A stretch of DNA of 64,000 nt, from assembly GCA_902728285.1 (NCBI GenBank), contig CACVBU010000178.1, positions 1,612,001 through 1,676,000 of the forward strand. Reading direction: 5' to 3'. The notes beneath the pieces were generated by a model that had not been told where the DNA came from, made no database searches, and worked only from the letters and a program-made list of their open reading frames with translations. Shown here piece after piece: positions 55,201 through 64,000 of this stretch (the first letter of the stretch is position 1; every line of letters starts with the position of its first letter). The translations under genes and the position numbers were made by a program. The DNA is from Clytia hemisphaerica (lineage: Eukaryota > Cnidaria > Hydrozoa > Leptothecata > Clytiidae).

Positions 55201-56556
55201 TCCGTTCGTTCGTCCGTTCGTCCGTCTGTTACCAGCTTTTCTCAGGATAGGCTCATTAGTTTTTTCTGATTTTTGGCACAATGATGCAAAATGGCAATGC
55301 CCAAAATGTGACGGAGCCCGATTTTGGAGAAAATATGCCGGAAAAACTGTTTTTTTTGGCGTTTTCTCGAGATTTTATCATTAGTTTTTTCTGATTTTTT
55401 GCTCAAAGATGCGTATTAACAATGCCCAAAACATGGCCGAGTCCGATTTTTGAGAAAAAAATTTTTCCGGCTTAAAATGCGGGAAATATGCCGGAAATCG
55501 CCGTTTTTCTGGATTTTCATTGGACTTTTTCCTTAAAATTGGTTGTTTTTTCATTCAAAAAAAATTATTAATAGCAATGCCCACCATCAAGCATGTTTTA
55601 AATTTCAATAAAATTGATTTTTGAAGCCGGAACTATTTAAAAATCGTCCGAACAACCTATTTTCGCCGGAAAGAATGTATATCTTGAATTTCTCGAGCTG
55701 TACTTTATATTTTTTATGAAATTTTGCACACTGATGCAAAATGACAATACCTAAAATGTGACGGAGCCCGATTTTCGAAAAACATTTTTCCGGCCGAAAA
55801 TGCCGGAAATATGCCGTCAAAACCGGTTTGTTGCCATTTTGTCGAGATTTCATTAATCGTTTTTCCAGATTTTTGCACAAAGATGTGTATCAGCAACGCC
55901 CTAAGTGTGGCCGATTCGGATTTTTGAAAATCATGTTTTTAGTTTTAGTTTTAGTTTTAGTTTTTATTGAATATTTATACAGGATTACGCAAACAGTTAC
56001 AAGTATCTGATATTACCTTTGGTCCTGTTATAAATCTAAAATAATAAATAAATTATAAGTTAAATAAAAGGCATGCTGGCATAGTTTACGAACGTATTGA
56101 ATTTGGCTATGAAAAAGCACTAGAAAATTAATTATTTGAATGAGGAGTTAAATTCGCTATGAAAGTAGAAATTACGATGTTAGATCTCGTTTTGATTGAG
56201 AGGTGTACGTACTTTCCAATGTTGGAAAGGCATGAGTAAATGATAGTAAGGAAAAACACGAGGCATAACACAGTATGAAAAATAACTGAGGCAAACATAA
56301 AATAGAACTAATAGAGAATATATTAAACTAAATATGAAAGGTTATACCCGCAGAAAAACCACGCTGTGATCGATAGATACTTCAAAAGGTTATCTTAAAA
56401 TTAATGTAAACAAGACTAAGAGAAACTATACTACATGTATGTGAAGTCTATTAATACAGTATGTCGAGACTGAGAATATTAATACTGAAAAGTGTGACGC
56501 AATGTGTAAACTCTGAAAAGGAGAAAGTACCCAAAAACAGTGAAATTATCATATTC

Positions 56557-56590
<34 letters not shown>

Positions 56591-57379
56591 TAAGACGGAA
56601 ACAAATATTAGATAAAATATCCTAAACGCCTCTCTTTACTATCTCTGGTAAAAGATCATTACGTAGTGTTGTGGTGTTGTAACAAATTGATACAGAATAT
56701 TAGGGATATAGTTAAATGTAGCAACGAGAGTGAAAGCCAAAGCCTCACTAGATCCAAAAATAAATTATCCAGAAAAGAGATAGTGTAGTGGCAAGTCAAA
56801 GGCTAAGCAGAGGCACTATACTTAAATAAAATTGAAAGTATGAGACTTTATTTTGTTTTTAAAAATATTAAAGTCATTTACGGTTCTCAATTCCACTGAT
56901 AGCCGAAAATGCCGGAAGTATGCCGGAAATCGCCGTTTTTGCAGATTTGAATTGGGCTTTTTCCATATATTTCTTTGTTTTTTCACTTAAAAAAGTTATT
57001 GATAACAATGCCACCATCAAGCATGATTCAATTGTCTATAAAAATTTTGTAATTTTGCAACCGGAACTTTCTATTTCTTTTTTCCCTAAACCCCTCCCTC
57101 ATCAACAATCAATGATGAAATTAATGCATTTTCGCTAACCGCTATATTTTCTTAATGATTTTTCTCCTTATTGCTATCTAAGTTTCATCATCAGGTAGGT
57201 CCATTCAGCATGTTGCTTGTTCTTATTTTTTCTCTCTATCTTATTTCCAGCCTGCGTACGTTGTTCATATCTTTCCACCGTGTGATTTTGCTCAAACACA
57301 TTTATTGCGAGTTGCACCTGATTTACTGGACAGTGCAGTTGAGAGTGGCCATCTTATGGTGCTTGTAACTCTGGTATGA
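40280..57379 (+). CDS. SPEN: SPEN-like RNA-binding transcriptional corepressor (4 RRMs + SPOC), 13 exons
   Basis: Exons: 40280-40434, 44503-44733, 46276-46418, 47103-47195, 47754-47865, 48521-48597, 48922-49058, 50255-50383, 50864-51091, 51387-52680, 52929-53059, 54200-54358, 57251-57379. All junctions keep phase (3018 nt, 1005 residues). RRM1 (about 31-110): RHVWVGNLPEKV, AAFVDFVDI, RDLRTNYNEPG. RRM2: about 191-268. RRM3 (285-360): TRTVFVGQL, YSFVQYIDI. RRM4 (368-440): NSLWIGNLAA, IVVDYASPACRESYY. Residues 455-830 are charged: Lys/Glu coiled-coil-like, Ser/Asp, then RS-rich. SPOC (about 833-1005): MDLLRRFPVMWQGLLGLKN, YVVHIFPPCDF, end HLMVLVTL. Family members bind RNA and recruit SMRT/HDAC corepressors in Notch and steroid-receptor signalling and dosage silencing. 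The nuclear role is inferred. It is far shorter than vertebrate SPEN (over 3600). ATG 40352 (MPRESRH) is an alternative start. Confidence 0.9.
40484..41632. mobile_element. AATCGAAC foldback with a second palindrome inside
   Basis: Outer ends CAGACGTAATTAATCGAAC and GGTTCGATTAATTACGTCTG are inverted. Inside, AGGGGTCACTCACATATCGA (40513) pairs with TCGATATGTGAGTGACCCCT (41093), together with TCTTCCCACGACTAACGT. In SPEN intron 1, which is 4.1 kb and mostly transposon. Confidence 0.75.
41770..43652. mobile_element. Non-autonomous DNA transposon with about 165-bp inverted termini
   Basis: TA + CCGTCAACTGCTCTAACTT ... AAGTTAGAGCAGTTGACGG (one mismatch) + TA. The arms also match at GGGACTGTTGATAT, GTCATAACATGTCAC and TTAAATCTCTTTGACAACAA. 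The 1.5 kb interior has diverged direct repeats (CTGGGAGAA..AAATGGTTTGGGTCAGAA twice) but no transposase frame. It is the most complete member of the family seen at 24265 and 31484. Confidence 0.8.
44734..46275. other. SPEN intron 2, no other feature
   Basis: T-rich intron sequence. The hydrophobic frame at 45052-45339 starts at GTG and matches no family; I treat it as chance in T-rich DNA. Confidence 0.5.
49290..50205. mobile_element. G-run repeats in SPEN intron 7
   Basis: 49745-50205 is bounded by CATAGTGTCCTCCCCCC and CTAGGACACTATG and is filled with (G)6-9 runs; it is the same family as 29611-30089. 49260-49640 is a similar G-run stretch within AATTAGAGAGATT-type ends. Confidence 0.6.
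53075..53815. mobile_element. MITE with internal AAAACCTAGG repeats
   Basis: TA + TGGCAAGCGAAAATCACAA ... TTGTGATTATCGCTTGCCA + TA. Both subterminal zones carry many copies of AAAACCTAG/CTAGGTTTT and CCCAGGTTTTC, inverted between the two ends. It is in SPEN intron 11, 15 bases after the exon end. Confidence 0.8.
54707..54960. mobile_element. Palindromic MITE in SPEN intron 12
   Basis: TTTTCACAGGAGTGATTCTT pairs with AAAATCACTCCTGCGAAAA, and ATTCAATCAAAAGATATCA with TGATATCTTTTGATTGAAT. Confidence 0.75.
55165..57202. mobile_element. GGACCTACC/CCGGAAAAA family element carrying a secondary insertion
   Basis: It is inverted relative to 9261-9918: GAGGTCCTATAAATTAACC, CGTCCGTTCGTTCG units, repeated TTTTTCCGGC, and at the far end CATCATCAGGTAGGTCC. 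The copy is split by about 980 bases (55926-56905) that begin with TTTTAG repeats and hold a 26-base A run (56565-56590). In SPEN intron 12, ending about 50 bases before the last exon. Confidence 0.65.
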
Positions 57380-57671
57380 TATGGAGAGAATCACTAACAT
57401 CTTTAACATTCAACTTGGAAATATTTTCAATAGTATTATATGAAGCTATAATACAATAATTTACAACATCGTAATACGATAGTATCGAGACTGAATTACC
57501 ATAGTACTTCGGAACGAACCGTTTTTGTGCATATTTTGCGTATAAATGAAATGAAATCGTCGAGATTAAAAGTACACTAAACTACAGCACAGTACGAAGA
57601 AGAACGATAAACGACCCAGAAAGTGAAGAGCGCTGTAAGCCGCCATTTTGGTGGAAATGTGAACGAAAATG

Positions 57672-57677
57672 AATAAA
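57672..57677 (+). terminator. Poly(A) signal of the SPEN-like gene
   Basis: AATAAA lies 293 bases after the SPEN stop codon. From here to 58780 the DNA is AT-rich without a recognised gene; 58470-58750 is GC-rich with C and G runs. Confidence 0.5.
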
Positions 57678-58780
57678 ATCTAGTGTTAAAATTTCAAGAA
57701 TATATCTCAAGTTTTTTTGTATAGAATTCAGAAGTAAAAATCATACCTCGAAGATTAAACGTGACGTCCAAGGAGGAAGTTTATTTCTTTCAAATCTTCA
57801 AAAGAGCTGAATGAGGATGAGTATACAGTGCAAACTACCCTACTCAAGATTTGGTTTCTCCGATGAACGTAGTTGAATGACTTTCAGATTTTACGTTCTA
57901 ACTTATTTTTATATGGAATTTGAAGTATCTGAACTTTTATACTTGTTTTGGTATATAGCGGATATTTTGATAGATCCAAAGATTATTGAAAGCATTGAAA
58001 AAGACTGCAATTCATGACTTGAACACGTGGAGTTCTCATCTAAGAGCGATATTTTTAATGAACATTGCTAATGTAACCTTTAGATTTTTGTAAAATTTGA
58101 TTTTTTTTTAACAAAGCTGGATTTAAATCGATTCTTTAGTGTCCTTGTACAGACTGCATAGTTGGTCTTTTGTTACCGTTTTGTTCGGTGCAAGTGTTAA
58201 TCAAATCAAAAAGATATTTTGAAGCAACCAAAGATTCTTTTTGATTGTCCGTATGGAATTTTACAAATTTTTATTTTACATTTTTTTATAATTTATCAAT
58301 TTACTTTATATTTTATTATCATACCAGTATCGCCTTTAATTATGTTCGTTCTAAGAATAAAAAACTTTTGTATAGAGTAATAATTGATATAATTGGTTAT
58401 GATTTTTTAAATCACTTTACTTTTTGAGGTCTTTGAGACTTGCCTTAAGTCACCCAGGATTGCCAGACTACTACCCTTGTCGACCGACGGGGGGCTCCGC
58501 TGAGGTTCGAAAAATGGACCCTACGTGGGACTCGAAATTTGCGAAAAAAGTGACCCTGAATGGGACTGAAATTCAAAAATTTTCTCAAATTTTCTACTTT
58601 TTCCCCAAATTTTAGATTTTTCTATTTTGGTGTTTTTGCGACCCTACCTGGGACTCGTGGAGGTTAAAAAAGGTACCCTGACCAGCGGAGTATCCCCGTA
58701 ACCCATCTTGCCCTAGTACCCCCCCCCGGGGGTGCAGGGGGGGGGGGGTTGTATCACTGATACCAAGGAATTGTTATAAC

Positions 58781-59655
58781 TAATAATAATAATAATAATA
58801 AAATTCTACAACCGCCCATTACTGGACATGGTTGGACATGGGAAGGTATCTCACCGTGAGGCCTATTCACTTAGAGGTATTTTCCCATGTCGAACTAATT
58901 AAATTCAAATTCACATCATTACTTCTTGCTTAAGGCAAGAGAACAAAATTGACTAATAGAAATCATTTTATGACCAACAACTTGATCCAACAAAGACTTG
59001 GCAGGGCGACCTCTTCTCGTGTATTGGTCATCATTAAATGTTAATAATTTCAAAGAACGAGAAGAGGGCATACGAAGGACGTGTGCAGCACAGTGATGCT
59101 GCTGTGATTGAATAAAATAGCTAACATCAGAGGTTCCACAGATCCTGTGGAGCTGCGCATTGTTTATTGAAAATCTGTAATCATTTTGATTCTCATTCAC
59201 AAATCTGAAACCACCGCGTACCATTCGACGCAGAAATTTTCGATACGCCACGTCAAGACGATTAAACTGTTCTTGATTAAGGTTCCAATTCTGACAGGCA
59301 TACACAAGACGACTTCGAACAAAACAATTCAAAAACAAAACTCTCGCTTTCAGCTTTAAATGAAAGTTTTGTAAAAGATTTGACATTTGTGAAAATTTTG
59401 CAGATGCTAATTGAATACGGTGAGTGATCTCCTTTTCACCAGTATTAGGCTGATTCGAATTGAGATAAGCACCAAGATATTTAAAATCTGACACGTTTGA
59501 CAGTTGACTTTCACCGAGATCAATAATTGAGGATGGGTAGGGTATTTCATCTGGATGGTTGAGTATCATCGTTTCGGTTTTTTGAGAGTTAATGGATAAA
59601 CCAAATTTTGTAAAGACTTCATTAAGCAGAACAGTCACAGCGTGAAAAGGTCGAA
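58781..59655 (-). pseudogene. 5'-truncated LINE, C-terminal reverse-transcriptase fragment
   Basis: On the minus strand codons from about 59655 to a stop at 58919 encode the end of a non-LTR retrotransposon reverse transcriptase: FGLSINSQKTETMI, FKYLGAYLNS, a thumb region with RARVLFLNCFVRSRLVYAC-like spacing, LRRMVRGG and HHCAAHVLRMP. The palm catalytic motif is missing, so the copy is inactive. A TAA microsatellite (58781-58803) at the 3' side is probably the LINE tail. The 25 codons before 59655 come from GGATACGCAAGGATATT-type repeat sequence, not from the LINE. Confidence 0.8.
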
Positions 59656-59679
59656 TATCCGTGTACTTTAAAGCTTCGG

Positions 59680-60010
59680 ATACGCAAGGATATTGGGAAA
59701 TATCCTTGCGTATCCTTGAGTAACGCATATTAATATCCTATGCCGAGGATACTGGATTTTGGGAAAAATACAGGTTAGGATACTACAGAATACGAATACA
59801 TACGTATACAGACAGATGCATACCCGTATGCACGTTTTGTATTCGTATGCATACGATATCAATATCCGTGTAGTAAATCCCGAGGATTCCTATATGAAGG
59901 GTCGGATTCTTACGAATATTGAGAAAAATATCCGTCAATATTCACAACTACACACCAATATAACGAGTATTTGACAGTACATATTGGAGGATATTTAGGG
60001 GAAATTCTGA
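59680..60010. repeat. Imperfect repeats of ATACG/CGTAT and GGATAT words
   Basis: The stretch is dense in inverted CGTATGCATACG-like words and GAGGATA units between the LINE and the next gene. No boundaries are clear. 60010-60600 is AT-rich with nothing recognised. Confidence 0.4.
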
Positions 60011-60602
60011 AAGGAAAATTAGAAATATCCGAATTTGTATACTCGAGAATCCAAAATATCTTTTAATTTGACACTAGTTGTTTTTTTTCTCATAATTGTG
60101 GAAAGACTGGTCAAAAGAAATGCTTCTAAAATTTCTTAGGCTTTTTGTCGTTTGAAAGTAAAAAGAGAACAAAATGCATATTCATAGTTATGTTATTTTT
60201 AAGAATAAATGTGTACTACAAAATTTCAACTTATGCTTGGGAAAAATAAAAACAAAAATTTAGAAAAATAACATTGGAAAAAATTGAAACAATAATATGA
60301 TAAAAAATTCCGATGTTTTTTTATGAAAAAAATATTTCCAAAAATAAAAGTGGACAAAACTCTTTACAAAAAATACTCTTTATAATTCTTTACAGACTTT
60401 CAAGATAAAAATTAGAAAAGTATTTAAAGGTTAAAATTCCTGCTCAAACATTTAAAACAATATAAATCGCTTGATTCTCGGGGAATCTGGTAATACTTGT
60501 AACGGCAAATAAAATCCAAACTCATCTCTATCTTGATCAAAAGCGTAGTCCTTGTGACTTCATACAGACTTAAGATATTCCATGAAAAAAGTTTCCTTTC
60601 CT

Positions 60603-62638
60603 CTAACTGGGTACTTTTTGTCTGATGCCGTTGACATAACTAGTTTTGTTGATCATATAAATCTGATTGTATGTTCGGGCAAACGTTTCATTCATTGACC
60701 AGATCTCTTGGCACTTAGGTCCATCCTTCTGTTGGTCATTACAAGCTAAAAAATACAGAAAATCAATTTGACTTGCAATCTTGGAACTAGTTCCTTTTAA
60801 ATCTTTAAGAGTTACATAATGGAAAAACTTGGAACTGCTGGAGAAGTAGGCCAAGCATAATTATTCATGAAAAGGCCATTGGAAAGTAGGGATAATCCTC
60901 TGGAAGGAAAAGAAGGACCAACCAGATTCTTGACAACCTCTATGCCCGAAAACTGAATGTTTGAAAGATAACATAGTCTGACAGGTTCACCAGGATCAAT
61001 GCAACAATGTTTAAATGAAAACATAGAATAAAACAAATATAACATACAAACCTATGTCATGTTGCATGTATGGAATTTCATTTGATGGGTGAAGTTTTTC
61101 TAGACATTCGGTTACTTTGTTTGTGATGTCTACTCTGTCCTCGGTCCTGCTGCACCTGAAAATGTGCGAAGTTTGTTATAATTTCTTATTATTACCATCA
61201 GAACTGGTAACTTACAGTGGAGGAAACTCTGAAGTGCCTGGCCTGACTAAAGCAGCAAAATTTCAAAACCAAATGTAAGAATATGTTTGACGTGCCAGGA
61301 CGTGCGATCGTTTTGACAAGTTACTTGTCAACCGGTGAATTGCCGATAAGTGCATTGGATAGTAAAACTCTTGCAAAATCATGATATTTCAAGAAAACCA
61401 AATGTAAGGATACTTTTCACATGCGATCATTTTTGGCAAGTTACTTGTCAAACGGTGAATCGCCAGTAAATAAATAGTGTCATTGGATAGTAAAAATCTT
61501 GCAAAATCATGATATTTCAAGAAAACCAAATGTAAGATTTAAGAATACTTTCACATGCGATCATTTTTGGCAAGTTACTTGTCAAACGGTGAATCGCCAG
61601 TAAATAAATAGTGTCATTGGATAGTAAAAATCTTGCAAAATCATGATTTCAAGAAAACCAAAGGTAAGAATATGTTTCACATGCGATCATTTTTTGGAAG
61701 TTACTTGTCAAACGGTGAATCGCCGGTAATACATGGTGTCATTGGATAGTAAAAAATCATGCAAAATCATAATTTCAAGATGGTGGAAGTTTAGATCTTT
61801 GTCAAACTTAGACTTTTTAAAAGCTGTAATCAAAACTTTATTGGAAATTCAACGTACCATGTGTGTCCAGGTGGGTGTCCTGGGTTTTGGCTTTATTGCT
61901 TCTTCTCCAATCTTGAAATCAATTACATACTTGTGATCTCCTAAAAAGAGGTAGATTTAAGATTGAAAGGCACCCAATCTCTTAAATAAAAATACATCCA
62001 TGGCAATATTATAATTTACAGTCACACTGAAACCAAGTCAGAAGATGAAAAATGAGAATTGTATCTATCGCCAATCACAGCCTGCTTCACAAAATAAAAA
62101 TGTACAATCCACTTCACACTATGTCAGGAGCACTAATGTCAATTTGCAGACAGAGTATTATAAATCTGAAAATACAAAGATTTCTACAAAATAAGCCTAA
62201 AAAATATCTCAACTTTGAGATTGCCATCAACTGATCGAGTGGATTTTCGTCTAAAAGTATATAAAAGCTAACGAGCATACGTCTGTAGCCCTTCAAGTTC
62301 AACCCCTATTAGGTTGAGTGAAAGTGTAACACAAATCCACACCAACATCCGAAAAAAATCTTTGTGATCAACACAGTATTTCTTGAAATCACTTCTAATG
62401 ATAATTGAAGTCATTAGGATTCATCTCAAATAATTATTCATCACTAATTGTGCGAAAATTATATGAATTTCTTCGAAAGTCGAGCACTGATGTTGTAAAG
62501 TTTCACATGCCGACAGTGTTTTTGATCTGACATATTGATTTCAACTTTTTACCTCGATAACCCAAATCATACAAAGAAATTGCCTCCAAACGCCAAGCAA
62601 CTTCGTTTGAATTATCAAGACGCCAACCGGTTGCGGTC
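60603..62638 (-). CDS. Fragmentary gene of unknown function (at least four exons)
   Basis: Candidate exons on the minus strand: 62638-62553 (GWRLDNSNEVAWRLEAIS), 61940-61858 (KYVIDFKIGEEAIKPKP), 61155-61052 (TEDRVDITNKVTECLEKL), 60745-60603 (CNDQQKDGPKCQEIW, ending QKVPS and a stop). Junctions 1-2 and 3-4 are in phase with GT/AG ends. Junction 2-3 is not, so at least one exon between 61190 and 61858 is missing, where a tandem array lies. The start and the first exon boundary are unknown. Four cysteines and two sequons in the last exons could suit a secreted protein, but I recognise no family. Confidence 0.42.
61262..61760. repeat. Tandem array, about four units of 115-135 bp
   Basis: Units share AAGAAAACCAAATGTAAG, CACATGCGATCATTTTTGG, AAGTTACTTGTCAAACGGTG and GTCATTGGATAGTAAAAATC. 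The first unit is the most diverged; the middle two are nearly identical. It is in an intron of the unknown gene. Confidence 0.9.
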
Positions 62639-63022
62639 CTTGACGCTCAGTGCCTTTGACGCCAGAAAGACTAGGGCCCCCCACCGCCGCGAAAATTATA
62701 AAAAGCAAAGTAAGGGGCTGTGTGCGAGTTTGAACTTTCTTCCTCTGAAGCAATCTTTTTCGTACAATTACAAAATGGAAAATGCTATATTTTTTGAAAA
62801 CTAGGCCCTCTGATACTCAGAATGAAAGTCACTGGGATCTTGGATATATACGGGGTTATGTCTCAAAAACCGAAGGGGTTTAATACATTAAAAACCTAAA
62901 AGGCTGTACTGGAAGCTTATTTAATGGGTTTACTTGCATTAGTCCTATACCTCGTAGATCACTCCAAGGTCCTCCAATGCAAAAGGCTCGACTGGTTTAA
63001 GTCGGTTGAAGAGGGGCAGGAA

Positions 63023-63312
63023 CATTGAGTTTCAAGCCCGAAGGGCTAGAGGTCAATCTCTAACCTTTCTCAGGCAAGAAAAATTGAAGCATTAAAATAT
63101 GCGCCGTATTTTTGATGACGGATTGAATCTAGCAATTCCTTTGTTTTGGAGTGATATATTTTTCGAAATTAAGCGGTAAATTTTAGTTTCAATATGTCAT
63201 TTGTGTAAAAACCAGGCGGGTCGCTCAAGGCCGCGCAACTTTGGTAGGATTTGTTGGCTTCAAATCCTACCAAAGAGATTGACCTCTAGCCCTTCGGGCT
63301 TGAAACTCAATG
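63023..63312. repeat. Hairpin element with 40-base arms
   Basis: CATTGAGTTTCAAGCCCGAA, GGGCTAGAGGTCAATCTCT and their exact reverse complement at 63275-63312. A 210-base centre is non-coding. The rest of 62640-64000 holds no recognised gene. Confidence 0.75.
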
Positions 63313-64000
63313 GGCAGGAAGCGAGAAATTTTCAAGGTTTTTAGCTGACAATGCTTTTTCATATGATATTCATATACATCACTCAAATGCAACCACTATA
63401 TAGTTGTTGAGTGTTGGGTCTTTGCAAAATTATATGCAGTGATCATGCATACAATGAAAATTTAAGCCGAATTAGGCGTTTTTAGAATAGCTAAAGCGTG
63501 AATCTACGTTGCTGGCCAAAACTAGCGTTTAAATTTTCGCCGTGAATTTGAATTTCCCCCGTACCATTTACTAATTTGATCTTGAAAAGTACGGGCGTAT
63601 TTTGAAAATCACTGGCAACATTATATTGCAGCGTTTCACGGTGTAGAATAGCAAGAAAGTTGAGAATAGGTGATCTCACCCGGTAACGTCACTGCAACAT
63701 TTTTCAAATTTAATTTTACCTGGTAAGAACTATCCGCATTATTTCAAATATTGAACCGTAAAAGCTACCAGTGCATTATTCGATTTCTCCGTGAAGTACG
63801 TCATAAAATTTTCCATGAAAACTATCAGTGCAGTTCCCCCTTTATGAAATGATCCGTGAAAACATCCGTGAATTTCCACGCTCTACAAAAAAGGGTGTAA
63901 AAATGCCATTTTCACCCCGCGAATTCACCAAAAAGTCTTTTCCTTTCCATCGGAGGATGTGCGCGAACATGGTTTTGCACCGACGAGAGAAAATTTCGAT

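Noticed and set aside
55926..55960. TTTTAG repeats as interstitial telomere sequence
   Set aside because: Only a few copies, and the unit differs from the animal TTAGGG repeat; more likely the end of an inserted element.
60812..61045. 77-codon frame between exons of the unknown gene
   Set aside because: The flanking exons join in phase without it, and it ends at a stop directly after an apparent exon end; treated as intron.

Overview
The window is metazoan nuclear DNA. The genes are split by GT-AG introns with consistent phases and belong to animal families (fibrinogen-related protein, TTLL10-like ligase, CDCA3, SPEN). Intergenic DNA and introns are AT-rich and packed with short palindromic DNA transposons, tRNA-derived SINEs, a LINE remnant and one complete LTR retrovirus-like element. 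I cannot name the species; an invertebrate is likely (compact SPEN, very dense TA-flanked miniature transposons), and a tunicate would be only a guess. Many open frames here begin at TTG or GTG, so every start given below was moved to a real ATG.

Layout. 1-717 (-): first exon of a secreted PAN/apple plus fibrinogen-domain protein, cut by the window edge. 2108-23384 (-): a 13-exon TTLL10-like gene whose phases join without error into 582 codons; an N-terminal NlpC/P60-like cysteine-peptidase fold precedes the ligase domain, and the C-terminal ligase exons are not found. Its 11.5 kb intron 6 holds, in antisense, a full Ty3/gypsy-type element (10099-20587) with identical-looking 611-bp LTRs, a CTAC target duplication and one uninterrupted Gag-Pol-chromodomain-Env frame of 2424 codons. 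23385-28470: a large foldback (24961-27306). 28711-34129 (+): a two-exon CDCA3-like mitotic regulator with a frame break in exon 2. 35681-38131: nested foldback elements. 40280-57379 (+): a 13-exon, 1005-residue SPEN-like RNA-binding corepressor with four RRMs and a SPOC domain. 58781-59655 (-): 5'-truncated LINE. 60603-62638 (-): fragmentary gene of unknown function, with a tandem array in one intron.

The genes do not form a pathway. The common theme is the mobile DNA: several transposon families occur both between genes and inside introns of TTLL10, CDCA3 and SPEN, often one inside another. The retrovirus-like element looks recent and may still be active; it carries a candidate class III-like glycoprotein fused in frame behind an integrase chromodomain.
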